A stretch of DNA of 64,000 nucleotides from Saccharina japonica (Eukaryota; Sar; Phaeophyceae; Laminariales; Laminariaceae). The stretch is from assembly GCA_008828725.1 (NCBI GenBank), contig MEHQ01002400.1:334217-398216 (forward strand), in the 5' to 3' direction. Positions 27,425-38,000 of the stretch are shown one piece after another. The first letter of the stretch is position 1. The number at the start of each line of letters is the position of its first letter. Position numbers and translations under genes: made by a program. The notes beneath the pieces were generated by a model that did no database searches, was not told the DNA's origin, and worked only from the letters and a program-made list of their open reading frames with translations.

Positions 27425-27895
27425 GTGGTCCCTCTATAGTGCCCAGTATTGGTCCCTCTATAGTGCCCAGTAGTGGTTCCTCTATACTGCCCAGTAGTGG
27501 TCCCTCTATACTGCCCAGTAGTGGTCCCTCTATACTGCCCAGTAGTGGTCCCTCTATAGTGCCCGGCAGTGGTCCCTCTATAGTGCCCAGTAGTGGTCCC
27601 CCTATAGTGCAGTAGTGGTCCCTCTATAGTGCGGTAGTGGTCCCTCTATAGTGCGGTAGTGGTCCCTCTATAGTGCAGTAATGGTCCCTCTATAGTGCAG
27701 GAATGGCCCCTCTATAGTGCCGGTATGCGCCATGTACCCAACAATACCGGCACTATACGTAGCGGCCACAGGCACTACTCCGCACACTGCCACACTGGTT
27801 AATCCCGTATGTACCTAGCGATTTCACAGGCGCTATAGCGGGCAGCCGGCACTAACTACTCAACCGGCACTATAGAGGGACTACTACTTCTGTAG
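27425..27895. repeat. TGGTCCCTCTATAGTGCCCAGTAG array within a TAGTGCCGG MITE
   Basis: About eleven 24-bp units of GTGGTCCCTCTATAGTGCCC with point changes run from 27427 to 27720. A normal MITE right half follows, ending CCGGCACTATAGAGGGAC at 27861-27878. It looks like an element whose left terminal repeat was amplified in tandem. It begins 7 bp after an exon donor. Confidence 0.85.
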
Positions 27896-28224
27896 ATAAT
27901 GGGGTCTCCCCCCTCCGCGCAACATGCCGCGCCTCGGCTCTGGAAACCCCGACAAACAGCAGGTCCTTCGCGGCAATCTACAGCTATGACACCAGTACTG
28001 GTATGGTACGAGTATGCATTTTCCTCTGCCCCCCACCCCCCCTTTCCCACGGCACGCCGCGCCTCGATGCCATAGAGAAACCCCAACAGAGAGCGGGTTG
28101 CCCACGGCAATCTACGGCTACCGTGTGTGGTGTTCATCTCTCTCCTCGCCCCTGCCCCCCCCCCTCTTCCTTTTGCCTCGTATGGTCATACGACTACGGT
28201 CATGCATGGCATGACTATACCCCC

Positions 28225-28412
28225 TGCTCCGTCTTCGAAAGAGCTGCGTGGTCGAATGACTTACTACCCGGGGGGACCATGGTAAATAGGACCTACGGCA
28301 CACAAAACAAAAGTATACATTTCCCTGTTTTTACCAACAATATTTGGTCCTATTTACTATGCCCCCCCCCCCGTGATAACAGCAAGCAACAAATGAGTAC
28401 GCCCCCCCCCCC
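28225..28412 (+). mobile_element. LINE 3' tail interrupted by a palindromic MITE
   Basis: The LINE tail begins GCTCCGTCTTCGAAAGAGCT at 28226 and resumes AGCAAGCAACAAATGAGTAC at 28381. Between them (28266-28378) sits GGGGGACCATGGTAAATAGG through CCTATTTACTATGCCCCCCC, the palindromic MITE. This is a nested insertion. Confidence 0.75.
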
Positions 28413-28424
28413 ACACCAGAAATT

Positions 28425-28661
28425 AAATTAACTCGTTGAAGCTGTCGTCCATATGCAAGTCCGCCTACAAGCGGTTCTTATTAGGATGCAGCCCACCCTT
28501 CATGCGACTCGCCCAACACCTCACGACGCTTCGCGCTTGGTGCTATTAACAATGTCTGTCTGGTCAGTGAAGACCCGACATGCTCCGTCCCGGCATTGTA
28601 GGGATGCGAGGGTCTATGGTCATACGACTACGGCCATGCATGATAATGAGTACACCTCCCC
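28425..28661 (+). mobile_element. Poly-C-tailed SINE
   Basis: ATATGCAAGTCCGCCTACAA, GTTCTTATTAGGATGCAGCC, GGGATGCGAGGGTCTATGGT and GATAATGAGTACACC. It is followed immediately by a LINE tail (28662-28745). Confidence 0.85.
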
Positions 28662-28745
28662 CTGCTCCGTCTCGAAAGGGATGCGTGGTCAATGGTCAAA
28701 TGACTAAGGCAAGCAACAAATGAGTACGCCCCCCGCCCCCCCCCT
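28662..28745 (+). mobile_element. LINE 3'-end fragment with poly-C tail
   Basis: GCTCCGTCTCGAAAGGGATG through AAATGAGTACGC with C-runs, ending 15 bp before the histone-fold exon at 28760. Confidence 0.85.
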
Positions 28746-28759
28746 TGACAAAACAACAG

Positions 28760-31700
28760 CGGCTCTCCCGCGGCGGTACCGGGAGGGCCGACTAGCCTTG
28801 TTCTGCCGCTGGCGAGAGTGCGCAAGACCGTGCGCCTTGACCCTGGCGTTGGCAATATTTCCAAGGAGGGGCTGCTGCTTGTCACCAAGGCCACGGAGGT
28901 TTTCATGGCCATGATGGCGGACAAGTCGTGGAAGATCGGGAGACAGGTGGGGGAATCCCGTTGTTGGTGTTTTCAATTATTTGTTTTTTTTTTCCTTGTT
29001 TTTTTTTTGTTGTCGTTGTTTGTTTGTTTTGCCTCCCTTTGTTTTCCCGTTTTGAAGCTGATTTTGAGACTTCAGAGTCGAGAGCGCATATTGTAGCGTG
29101 GGTGAGCACAATTCGACGAGAGTTGACGAGGGAAGAAAGTGCTGCAATTTTCTCGCGATACAAATGCAAGGAAAGAACCGTAGTGGGAGAGGAGGGAGAA
29201 GAGCCTACTTTGTGACCCCGGGTCGGAGTTACGACTAGGAAGGAGAGAGAAAGGAAGGGCGAAGATAATAAATGGGATGGAAGGGGAATACAAAAATCGA
29301 ACATATGTAAGTTTGCATGAGCATGATGGCGGATAAGTCGTGGAAGATCGGGAGGCAGGTAGGGGATCCCGTTGGTATCTCGTTGGTAGCGTATCAAGTG
29401 TATTACTTACTTTATTTATATATTAAAGTATCCTCGTTTTTGTTTTTCGTTTTTAGTGGGTTGTTTTTCCCCCCTTTTTTTGTTTTCGTTTTTTTTTCCC
29501 CGTTCATATTTTTCGTTGCCGCTAATTTTAAGAGACTCAAGATGGAGGGGAAAAAAATATTGAAGACAGGGTTATATGGCCATGATGTCGGACATGTCAT
29601 GGAAGATCGGGAAGCAGGTAGAGGGTCCCGTTTAATTTTGGTTCATGTTTTTTTTCTTTTCTCTAGTTGTTTTTTTCGGTTTATTTTAGTTTCCCCCCTA
29701 TTTTGTTTTTCGCCCCCCCCCTCCCCCCCCGTATAGGTTGGGTTGGCGTCGCTTGGCAACGACGCTGTAAAACACGCCACTCGCTGCGTGAGCTAGACAC
29801 CCAGGGTGCCGTTTTGTTTTTTTTTGGCGGTCACCAAAGCTGGCGGTCGAGTTAGATCATTTGTGCGGGGTGGAGAACCTTTGCTCCGCACAAGGGGAAT
29901 TGTCGTATCACGTATTGTTAATATGGTAAGGCATCCGCGGGACAGTTACATAGTGCTCCCATTGCTGTCTCCGGAAGTGGCCACACCAGAAATTAAAGTA
30001 ACTCACGGAAGCTGTCGTCCATATGCAAGTCCACCTCAGAGGCGGTTCTTAGCAGGATGCAGCTCACCCTCCATGCGACTTGCCCAATACCTCACGGCGT
30101 TTCGCGCTTGGTGCAAGCAATGTCTGCCTGGTTGGTGAAAACCCAACGCGCTCCGTCCCGGCATTGTAGGGATGCGAGGGTCTATGGTCATACGACTACG
30201 GCCGTGCACGACATGAGTACCCCCCCCCCCCCCCCCCCGTGTTTTCCGCTTTGCCGATGATTTTGGGACTTCTGAGAGGGAAAAAAATGGATTTTGGTTT
30301 ACACAGCCATGATGGCGGACTAGTCGTGGAAGATCGGGAGACAGCTGGAGCTCCCGTTTGGTATGTATTTACTGGTACGAGTACCTGGACACAGAGGCAT
30401 ACGTTGCTTTTCTTCCGCATTTTGCAGGGCTGCTGGTCACGGGCCGGGGTCAAACCTCGCGGGCCGGGTCGAGTCAGGGTGGCCCGATCCGATCCGTGAA
30501 AGTTTGAAGTCCTCCCGACTCGACCCGACCCGACCCGACCCGACCCGACCCGACCCGACCCGACCCGACCCGACCCGACCCGTAATAATTTGAAAAGTCC
30601 CTGACCCAACCGGCGGGTCGGGCCGTGGCCCGTGAAGAGCCCTGGTGTTTTGTCGTTTTTTCGCTCTCTACTACTACTGTGGGTGCGCAAGCGCGCACAC
30701 AGGGCATTTTTTCTCTTTCGTGTTTTTCGTTTTGTGTTTTTCGCGATTGCCGCTCGTGTCCGCCCGCCGATCACGACCGACTAACCGTTCGAGTAGTAAG
30801 TTTGTTTTGGGCGCCAGTTCTCTCTCTCTCTCTCTTCAGAATTGTTTGGTTGCCCCCGCTCGATCACCTAACGGTTGACCCAACTCTTCATACCGCTTGC
30901 TCCGTCTCGAAAGGGATGCGTGGTGAATGGTCAAATGACTTAAGGCAAGCAACAAACGGGTACCCCCCCCCATGCTAGCTATGTCTGCCTGGTCGGTGAA
31001 AACCCGACATGCTCCGTCCCGGCATTGTAGGGGTGCGAGGGTCTATGGTCGTACGACTACGTCCATGCATGCATTTAGAGTACACCCCCCCCCGCCCGTC
31101 CCGGAATTGTAGGGATGCGAGGGTCTATGGTCATACGACTACGGCCATGCATGAAAATGAGGTACACCCTGCCCCCTATTACCCTCCACATCCGTCCCGG
31201 CATTGTAGGGATGCGAGGGTCTATGGTCATACGACTACGGCCATGCATGAAACTGAAGTACACCACCCCTCCCCAGGAAAAAAACCCCCCCCCCCCTGCA
31301 TTAAATGGTTGAAGCAATTCACCGTGTCCCCAACTCCCCCCCCTCTTTCCCCTCCCCCGTTCCGGTCCCTTCGCAGACCGGCCGAAAGTCTGTGAGACCG
31401 TGCGACGTCGCGGATTTTGTGTTTGCGGCGCCGGAGATGTACTGGCTGAGAGACGAGTTCCGCCAGGAGCGGAGGTGCGCTTGGTACATTTTTTTTGTTA
31501 ATTATAAAAAAAAACGGCTGTAAGATGCGAGGATTGTATTTCGCCGAAACTCATATTTTTGCAAGCTTGTGTTAATACTTCGATCGCGCGTACTTACGAT
31601 ATATTATGTCTCGTTTACTTCGATACGTAGCTATATATGCTAACATGCTAAGCACGGTGCAGTTAGTGTCTTCAGTTAGTGTCCGGTGGTATTTTTCTTT

Positions 31701-33784
31701 GCGAGACATATATACGTAGGCTGACCAAATAGAGTCGGGTACATAATACTACTAAAATATATACGATGTATACATACCAGGTATATACAGCAGTGTGTAC
31801 CCCGATTTAAGAGCGCCCCTGATAAGAGCATTGGGGATTTAAGAGCGGTCAACTCGGCATGTCCCACCTATACTTAAAAAGCTATATATTGCTCAGCACA
31901 GATACATAGCAATACGCAGTTAAGAGCGCGTGTTTCCGCTTAAGCTTGTCACGGGGTGCTCTCTTAACTCGGGGGACCCGCTGTATCACACTATTTTCAA
32001 GTAATTTGTCCCCCTTAAAGGTGGGTGTAGGTAGTTGCTTACAGTGGGTACCCCGATTTAAGAGCGNNNNNNNNNNNNNNNNNNNNNNNNNNNNNCTCCC
32101 CCGTTCCGGTCCCTTCGCAGACCGGCCGAAAGTCTGTGAGACCGTGCGACGTCGCGGATTTTGTGTTTGCGGCGCCGGAGATGTACTGGCTGAGAGACGA
32201 GTTCCGCCAGGAGCGGAGGTGCGCTTGGTACATTTTTTTTGTTAATTATAAAAAAAAACGGCTGTAAGATGCGAGGATTGTATTTCGCCGAAACTCATAT
32301 TTTTGCAAGCTTGTGTTAATACTTCGATCGCGCGTACTTACGATATATTATGTCTCGTTTACTTCGATACGTAGCTATATATGCTAACATGCTAAGCACG
32401 GTGCAGTTAGTGTCTTCAGTTAGTGTCCGGTGGTATTTTTCTTTGCGAGACATATATACGTAGGCTGACCAAATAGAGTCGGGTACATAATACTACTAAA
32501 ATATATACGATGTATACATACCAGGTATATACAGCAGTGTGTACCCCGATTTAAGAGCGCCCCTGATAAGAGCATTGGGGATTTAAGAGCGGTCAGATCG
32601 GCATGTTCCACCTATACTTAAAAAGCTATACTAAGTATATTGCTCAGCACAGATACATAGCAATACGCAGTTAAGAGCGCGTGTTTCCGCTTAAGCTTGT
32701 CACGGGGTGCTCTCTTAACTCGGGGGACCCGCTGTATCACACTATTTTCAAGTAATTTGTCCCCCTTAAAGGTGGGTGTAGGTAGTTGCTTACAGTGGGT
32801 ACCCCGATTTAAGAGCGTCCAAGATAAGAGCATTGGGGATTTAAGAGCGGTCAGATCGGCATGTCCCACCTATACTTAAAAAGCTATATATTGCTCAGCG
32901 CAGATACATAGCAATACGCAGTTAAGAGCGCGTGTTTCCGCTTAAGCTTGTCACGGGGTGCTCTCTTAACTCGGGGTACCCGCTGTATCACACCATTTTC
33001 AAGTAATGTGTCCCCCTTAAAGGTGGGTGTAGGTAGTTGCTTACAGTGGGTACCCCTATTTAAGAGCGCCCCTGATAAGAGCATTGGGGATTTAAGAGCG
33101 GTCAGATCGGCATGTTCCGCCTATATCAAAAGCCTGTGTATTGCCCACTACATATAAGAGCAACGTGTTGTTAACTCATTCAGAACTGAAAGACTTATCC
33201 CACACTAATTCCAAGTACGTCGTATTAATAGTGTGTCCCCAAATACGTGGAACCAGTTTTTAACCCATTCAGAACTAAAAAAAAAAGCCTCACACTAATT
33301 CCAAGTAGTTTGTCCCCAAATACGTGGGGCCAGTTCTTAAGGGGTTATGAGCGCTTGTTTTGGGTTTGTCACGGGGCGCTCTTAAATCGGGGTTACCCAC
33401 TACAGTACCCGTTCAGGACGGCACTCCCGTTTTGGGTGCATATTACTTGAAAATAGACTGAGATACATGTTTATGTACAGTTATTAAAATAGTGCGGCAG
33501 TAAAAGGGGTCAAAAAAGCGATAAAGGAGGTTGATTCTAAGGTTCAAGACGCACCCAACTGCGCCCTTATATCCCCGTTTCCTGTCCCCCAACTCGTCCT
33601 CGATCTTATGTATGCCCCCTTCCTTCCTTCCTTCCTTTTTGTTTCGTTTTTTTTTCCCCTGTGCAGCTCGGTCAAGAAGAAGAATAAACCCGAAGTGGTG
33701 GCTAAAAAGGTGGCGGCGGCGGCTAAGGTTGGCATACCGAAAGGCGCAACACCCATCACCTCCTTCTTCCAGAAGAAAGCGTGA
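28760..33784 (+). CDS. Histone-fold protein of POLE4/Dpb4/NF-YC type with C-terminal PCNA-box-like motif (5' exon not found)
   Basis: Exons 28760-28946, 31377-31474 and 33667-33784 join in phase and end at TGA (33782-33784). The exon at 28760 starts one base before a codon, so an upstream exon ending in phase 2 is missing. The histone fold reads LPLARVRKTVRLDPGVGNIS, then KEGLLLVTKATEVFMAMMAD, then TGRKSVRPCDVADFVFAA and PEMYWLRDEFRQE. This is the H2A/NF-YC-like fold with the R..K..DP.V..IS.E..LL..KATE.F signature. It resembles the small DNA polymerase epsilon subunits and CHRAC-type partners. The tail is Lys/Ala-rich and ends ATPITSFFQKKA, close to the I-T-x-F-F core of PCNA-interacting peptides but without the leading Gln. 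A role in replication or chromatin in the nucleus is inferred. The middle exon is present again at 32121-32218, within a contig-overlap duplication. Confidence 0.82.
29060..29292 (+). mobile_element. tRNA-derived SINE, 5'-truncated
   Basis: GAGCGCATATTGTAGCGTGG, ATTCGACGAGAGTTGACGAG, GACCCCGGGTCGGAGTTACG and GATAATAAATGGGATGG with a short A-rich tail. It lacks the tRNA head. It lies between exon-edge copies 1 and 2. Confidence 0.85.
29930..30238 (+). mobile_element. Poly-C-tailed SINE, full length
   Basis: CCATTGCTGTCTCCGGAAGT, GAAGCTGTCGTCCATATGCA, TTTCGCGCTTGGTGCAAGCA, GGGATGCGAGGGTCTATGGT and GACATGAGTACC with C18. Confidence 0.88.
30424..30645. mobile_element. (CCCGA)n minisatellite with CAGGGCT..AGCCCTG inverted ends
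   Basis: The left flank CAGGGCTGCTGGTCACGGGC is mirrored by GCCCGTGAAGAGCCCTG. Between them lies a perfect ACCCG pentamer run (30518-30582) and degenerate GGGTC words on the other strand. Same architecture at 55992, 57424 and 61310-61987. Confidence 0.8.
30890..30972 (+). mobile_element. LINE 3'-end fragment with poly-C tail
   Basis: CTTGCTCCGTCTCGAAAGGG, GGTCAAATGACTTAAGGCAA and CAAACGGGTACC with C9. A SINE fragment starts at once after it. Confidence 0.85.
30973..31300 (+). repeat. Three head-to-tail 3' fragments of the poly-C-tailed SINE
   Basis: GTCCCGGCATTGTAGGG(A/G)TG, GGTCTATGGTC(A/G)TACGACTA and CATGCATG..GTACACC occur at 31014-31094, 31098-31180 and 31195-31275. Each ends in a C-rich tail that the next copy abuts. 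Confidence 0.85.
31352..32066. repeat. Unmerged contig overlap, copy 1 (copy 2 starts at 32096)
   Basis: CTCCCCCGTTCCGGTCCCTT through GGGTACCCCGATTTAAGAGC recurs at a 744-bp offset beginning directly after the 29-base N run at 32067-32095. The copies differ by a few substitutions and a small indel (for example GGTCAACTCGGCATGTCCC against GGTCAGATCGGCATGTTCC). Copy 1 stops at the N run and copy 2 continues through the same point. Confidence 0.8.
31790..33410. mobile_element. Array of GGGTACCCCGATTTAAGAGCG MITEs
   Basis: At least four element ends TGGGTACCCCGATTTAAGAG or TACCCCGATTTAAGAGCGCC and complementary GCTCTTAACTCGGGG.ACCC ends are interspersed with GATAAGAGCATTGGGGATTT. Units of about 250 bp repeat at 31946, 32697 and 32948. 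Two TTAACCCATTCAGAAC MITEs are nested at 33170-33350. Confidence 0.8.
32121..32218 (+). pseudogene. Second copy of the middle histone-fold exon (probable assembly duplicate)
   Basis: Identical to 31377-31474 with the same acceptor (TCGCAG) and donor (GTGCGC). Because the surrounding intron is duplicated and the junction is an N run, it most likely represents the same locus or the other allele. Confidence 0.75.
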
Positions 33785-33869
33785 CTTGTTTTTTTCTTAC
33801 TCTTTTGTTTTTAGTCGCGTCGCGTCGTTTCGCGTCCCCTCTCCCCTCTACCGGCGTTATGACTTTTTA

Positions 33870-34111
33870 GTACAGTGGTGGCAGTGATCCCTTTATAGTG
33901 CCGGTTGCCTGCTATAGTGCCTGTGGGATCGCTTGGCACATATAGGATTCATCAGTGTGGTAGAATGCGGAGTATATAGTGCCGGTTGCCGCTATAGTAC
34001 CGGCTGCCGCTATATAGCCGGCTGCCGCTATATAGCCGACTGCTGCTATAGTGCCGGTATTGTTGGCTGGCGCATACCGGCACTGTAGAGAGACCACTAC
34101 TACTGCTGTAT
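33870..34111. mobile_element. TAGTGCCGG MITE, complete
   Basis: The left end TACAGTGGTGGCAGTGATCC..TATAGTGCCGG is mirrored by CCGGCACTGTAGAGAGACCA..CTACTGCTGTA. Three short internal repeats GCCGGCTGCCGCTATA are present. It starts 85 bp after the histone-fold stop codon. Confidence 0.85.
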
Positions 34112-34439
34112 CAGTAAGTGTCCCCTCATAGTACATGGCAGGCGTTATCGCCTTTCTTTGTGAATGAGGGGTCGCTTTATATACTTCGCCCATCGTCTTC
34201 TCCTTTTAGAGGAAAGCCGGGGAAGCGTGAAGTTTTTTTCGTGGTGGCGTTGCGCTCTCGTTGATTTAGGCGACGGAAAGGTGTACGTACGTCTATACTA
34301 CTATTCTTGGTTCGTCACTACCGTGCTGTAAAGAGCCTTGCAGGATGTTATTATATAAAAAACATGTTAGAATACGTGAGCTGTGAGTACGACCGATTGA
34401 ACCGTTGAAAATCATGTTTTTGCAAAAGCTGCGCGATAC

Positions 34440-34562
34440 GCCAGACACACTCACTGGAGGGAAAAGAGCCTGCGTTTGTGTCCCCGGATCTGAGTTACGA
34501 CTAGGAAGAAGGAAGAGTGACAAAAAGTGCGAAGATATGAAATGGGATGCGGAAAAAAAAGG
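34440..34562 (+). mobile_element. tRNA-derived SINE, 3' fragment
   Basis: GTGTCCCCGGATCTGAGTTA, CGACTAGGAAGAAGGAAGAG, GATATGAAATGGGATG and an A8 run. Confidence 0.75.
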
Positions 34563-34754
34563 CGTGTTTGGGTGTTACGAGTTAATATTGCTATTATGGC
34601 ATGGGCTCTTCATCACTGACAGTTACTACGTGTCGGTTCGGGCTATTGGCCTATTCTGGCTTATTCGACTATTTTTGTCCTTTGAGCCTGTGACCCGTGC
34701 TACGTACGATAGAGGTAGTACCTTTTTTTGGTTAAACAATTTTCTGAACGAGCA

Positions 34755-34855
34755 GGGCTCCTTAACCCATTCAGAACCGAAAAACAATATCCCACACTAA
34801 TTCCAAGTATTTTTTCCCCGAATACGTGGGACCAGTTCTTAAGGGGTTAACCCCG
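34755..34855 (+). mobile_element. TTAACCCATTCAGAAC MITE, complete
   Basis: CTTAACCCATTCAGAACCGA at the left and ACCAGTTCTTAAGGGGTTAA at the right, with CCCACACTAATTCCAAGTAT between. Confidence 0.85.
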
Positions 34856-35029
34856 ACATCGTCGGAAGGTAATTCTTGTTTTGGCATTATTGTCTGTTGT
34901 ACCAGGTATACCTGAAGGCCGTGGGATGGTTCATCGGGCTGGCTGCACTTTTCATATTTGGCGAAGTCAGTTTTTTACTTACTATTAGTGTTGAGCTCCT
35001 CGAGGTAGGGGCCCCAGAAAAAATGAGGT

Positions 35030-38000
35030 GACCCTCTACCGTAACGCCTCTTGTGTGCGGTGGCACCGTGCCCTATGTACCCCCGGTGGAAGACCGATCA
35101 ATATACGACCTGAAACCAATCTCGCCTGAGGCCTATAATACGAACACTTTCTCTGTACTCTGTATGCTTGATGTGGTTCCATGGACGGGCACGGGTATGC
35201 TACGCGTATGTATGTACCAGGGCATAAATTAGTGGTTCGGCCTCTGTTGCGCGGAGCGCAACATGCGACGCAAGGTGTGTTGCGCGCCGCAGGCGTGCAA
35301 GCCCCCCGCAGGGGCCCTTCGGGGGCCCTCCGGGGGCCCCCCGGAGGGCCCCCGGAGGTCCGCCGGAGGCGAAAAACTTGCGATCTTTGCGCGAATATAC
35401 GCCTCAAAACTACAGTAAAAAGCCTTTTAATATATTTTTGGCTACGGCGAATAGAAAAAAGTACCTCAAGAATAATAAGAGCCTACGGCGAATAGTAGCA
35501 AAAGGTGCCTAATTTTTGTTTTCGACCATGGCGAATAGGACAAGGGGCCTAACAGATGTTCAATTACGACTAATTATTAAGAAAAAAAGACCCCTGTGAG
35601 GGTATTAACGCTGAGCTATAGGGGTAAAAGATCGATCGATTACCCAGCTCAGGGTAATCCTTATGTGAGGGTATTACCGCTGAGCTATAGGGGTAAAAGA
35701 TCGATCGATTACCCAGCTCAGGGTAATCCTTATAACACTCTCCCCCCCTCTGAACGGCGGGATATTTGGGACGTCGGTACCGTATACGGCCGTACGTTGA
35801 CCTACCCGCTTCGTTTCAATACCTGGGGAGCCAGGGAGACGTGTTATTTGGGGACGCACGCGCAAGCGTTTCTGAAAAAAGAAACGTTCGAAGTGAGATT
35901 CGAACCCGTGTCCTCGACGACGTCAAATGTTAGGGTATTACCTGCTGAGCTATAGGGGTAAAAGATCGATCGATTACCCAGCCCAGGGTAATCTATATAC
36001 ATCTCCCCTCTGAACGACGGACCCGTGGCAGATGGACCGTGATTGAATAGCGTTATTTCTAGGTGCTGGGTTTTTACTTCGGAATCCTCCGCCATCGCTA
36101 ACGCCACTTGTGCTTGTAGCTACAATCCGGGCGTCATTGAGTATTTTCTGAGTTTCTAGTTTTGGATTATCAGTTCTATCCCATCTCCGGCTCGCCGGTC
36201 CCCATCTTTCATAAGATCTCTGGACCATAGCGACACCGGTTTTCTGGATTTCGGTTTTAGTGTATTTTCCCCCACCACCCGCGTTGCATCCCGTTGCCTT
36301 GGCCCCTTATGCAGGCTAACAGACCACCACATTATTACCGTCCTCACGTGTGGTGCGTCCGTTCCACAGTAAAGTGGACCGCAATGGACTTCAATGTTGC
36401 GTATCTTTGCTATTGGTTCGTCTATTGTGTCTTCTCGTTTCCAACACCTACCAACGCGTTTTGTCTCGCGACGGTTCCGCTCCCATGTAGCTACCATAGC
36501 TGACTTATGTGCGTGCTATACGGTAGGAGACAATTTCGTCCACGTCGACTAGTCGATAGGTCTACACATCCGGTATATTCTTTCTGGCGTTTATTTAGTG
36601 CATGGCTCTGATTGGCCCCCCTTGCTACGCTTACTAGCGTTGCCCCCTATACTTGCCGCTTCATAGTGGCACAATGTTCACTCCTCTTTTAGGACCCGTC
36701 AACCCCTTGGTTAATCTTAGGAATTCCACGGTAATCTTGCCGTGCCCCTTCGCCTTATGCATCATGTTTTTGTTTTGGATTCGACTTCTGTATCTTGTTT
36801 GTTCCTTCGGATCGCTTCGACCATAGCGAGTAGTTATCCCTGCGATACCCCTCTGGACTGTGTTTTGTGTTCCATGCTAAGTAGCCTCCATCGCTTCCAC
36901 CTAGGACTCGATGATTAGCCTCGCACTCGTATCTCCTTCAGGTCCATTTAGACCCCTGGACATATGGCCCCCGCACATACGGCTGTACCCTTGATCTCGC
37001 TTTCTTCTACATTGTCTTGGTACCTCTTTAGCTTCGTTTCGGGTATTGTGTCTGCTTTGTCTTATTTCGACCCCTTGCTGTTCCTGTTTTGGTCATGACC
37101 CCTCCCTCAGCGGTCGCTTCTGTCGATGACCCTATCCGTGATGCTTAGGCCTCACTACGAGGTGTGGGAGAATCTATAGCCTCATTTTGATTGTTTTGAA
37201 TAGCCGCATCTTCGACCCCCCTCTCTCGGTCTTTTAGGATGAACTTTGTTATCATCCATTGACCATCGTGTGGTCTGCTATACGACTATTCAGGGTGGGC
37301 TAATGTGATGTGGTGTCCTTACGGCTATAGATGGTTGATAGAATATCATACAGGTGAAGAGCCTAGTGGCGCTAAGATTGTTCTCGTATACAGAAGTTTC
37401 CTTGGGTACATCAGATAGGCCGTAGCACAGAGGCTTTATAAGTCCATAGGAGGGTTCTAAGCACTAGAAGCTTCTAAGGACGAGATATCTCGTAGGATTA
37501 GCGCTTAGAGTAACATGGGAACGATATTACCCCTTGGATAGGATATGGTATTATCCGTTGGACAGAACAGATGTTTCTTCAGAATGGCTAAACACCACAG
37601 GAAAGTTCCAGTGGCTGCTGTAGCTATCCGATTAACGGGTTGTTGGCAAGGATGTACTGTAATCTCCAGTTAAGCCGATCGAGTAAAAGAGTCTGCTCTC
37701 AGGCAGACTCTCGTCTCCCCCTACTCAGGTCACTTCTCATTCTTCCCTTGGTCATCCAGGCTTTTGCCTCTCACCTAGTCTACAGTCTACAGAGGTTAAT
37801 AATAACAAGAGGTCTTTCCATATCGAAGAAGAAGCTTGCTTCAAGCTCAAGCAACGAACCTCCGTCTTCCATTCCCTTCTATCATCGTCTCTACTCGGTC
37901 ATCTCGTCACACCCCCAAAACAAATCTCGCTTCCGGCTGCCTCCGGCGAGAAATAAACGCGCAACAAAAAAAATCGCCTGCTGTGGATACCGGGTCCCCT

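Larger units (their letters stand above)
28905..30360 (+). repeat. Four copies of an exon 3' edge within the intron (M-A-D-K-S-W-K-I-G-R-Q)
   Basis: The true exon end ATGATGGCGGACAAGTCGTG..ATCGGGAGACAG (28911-28946) recurs at 29322-29359, 29580-29617 and 30309-30346 with 2-6 changes each, including the following G-rich bases. In copies 2 and 3 the GT donor is kept (CAGGTAGGGG and CAGGTAGAGG). Copy 4 has a TAG inside and CAGCT instead of CAGGT. Upstream similarity is weaker (GATTTTGGGACTTC, GATTTTGAGACTTC). Confidence 0.85.

Noticed and set aside
30196..30774. 192-residue minus frame with G-S-G-R-V repeats
   Set aside because: Product of the ACCCG pentamer array. No splice or domain support.
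35885..35960. Functional tRNA gene on the minus strand
   Set aside because: A T-loop-like GGTTCGAATC and a D-arm-like start are present, but acceptor, anticodon and T stems do not pair. Kept only as a tRNA-like remnant.
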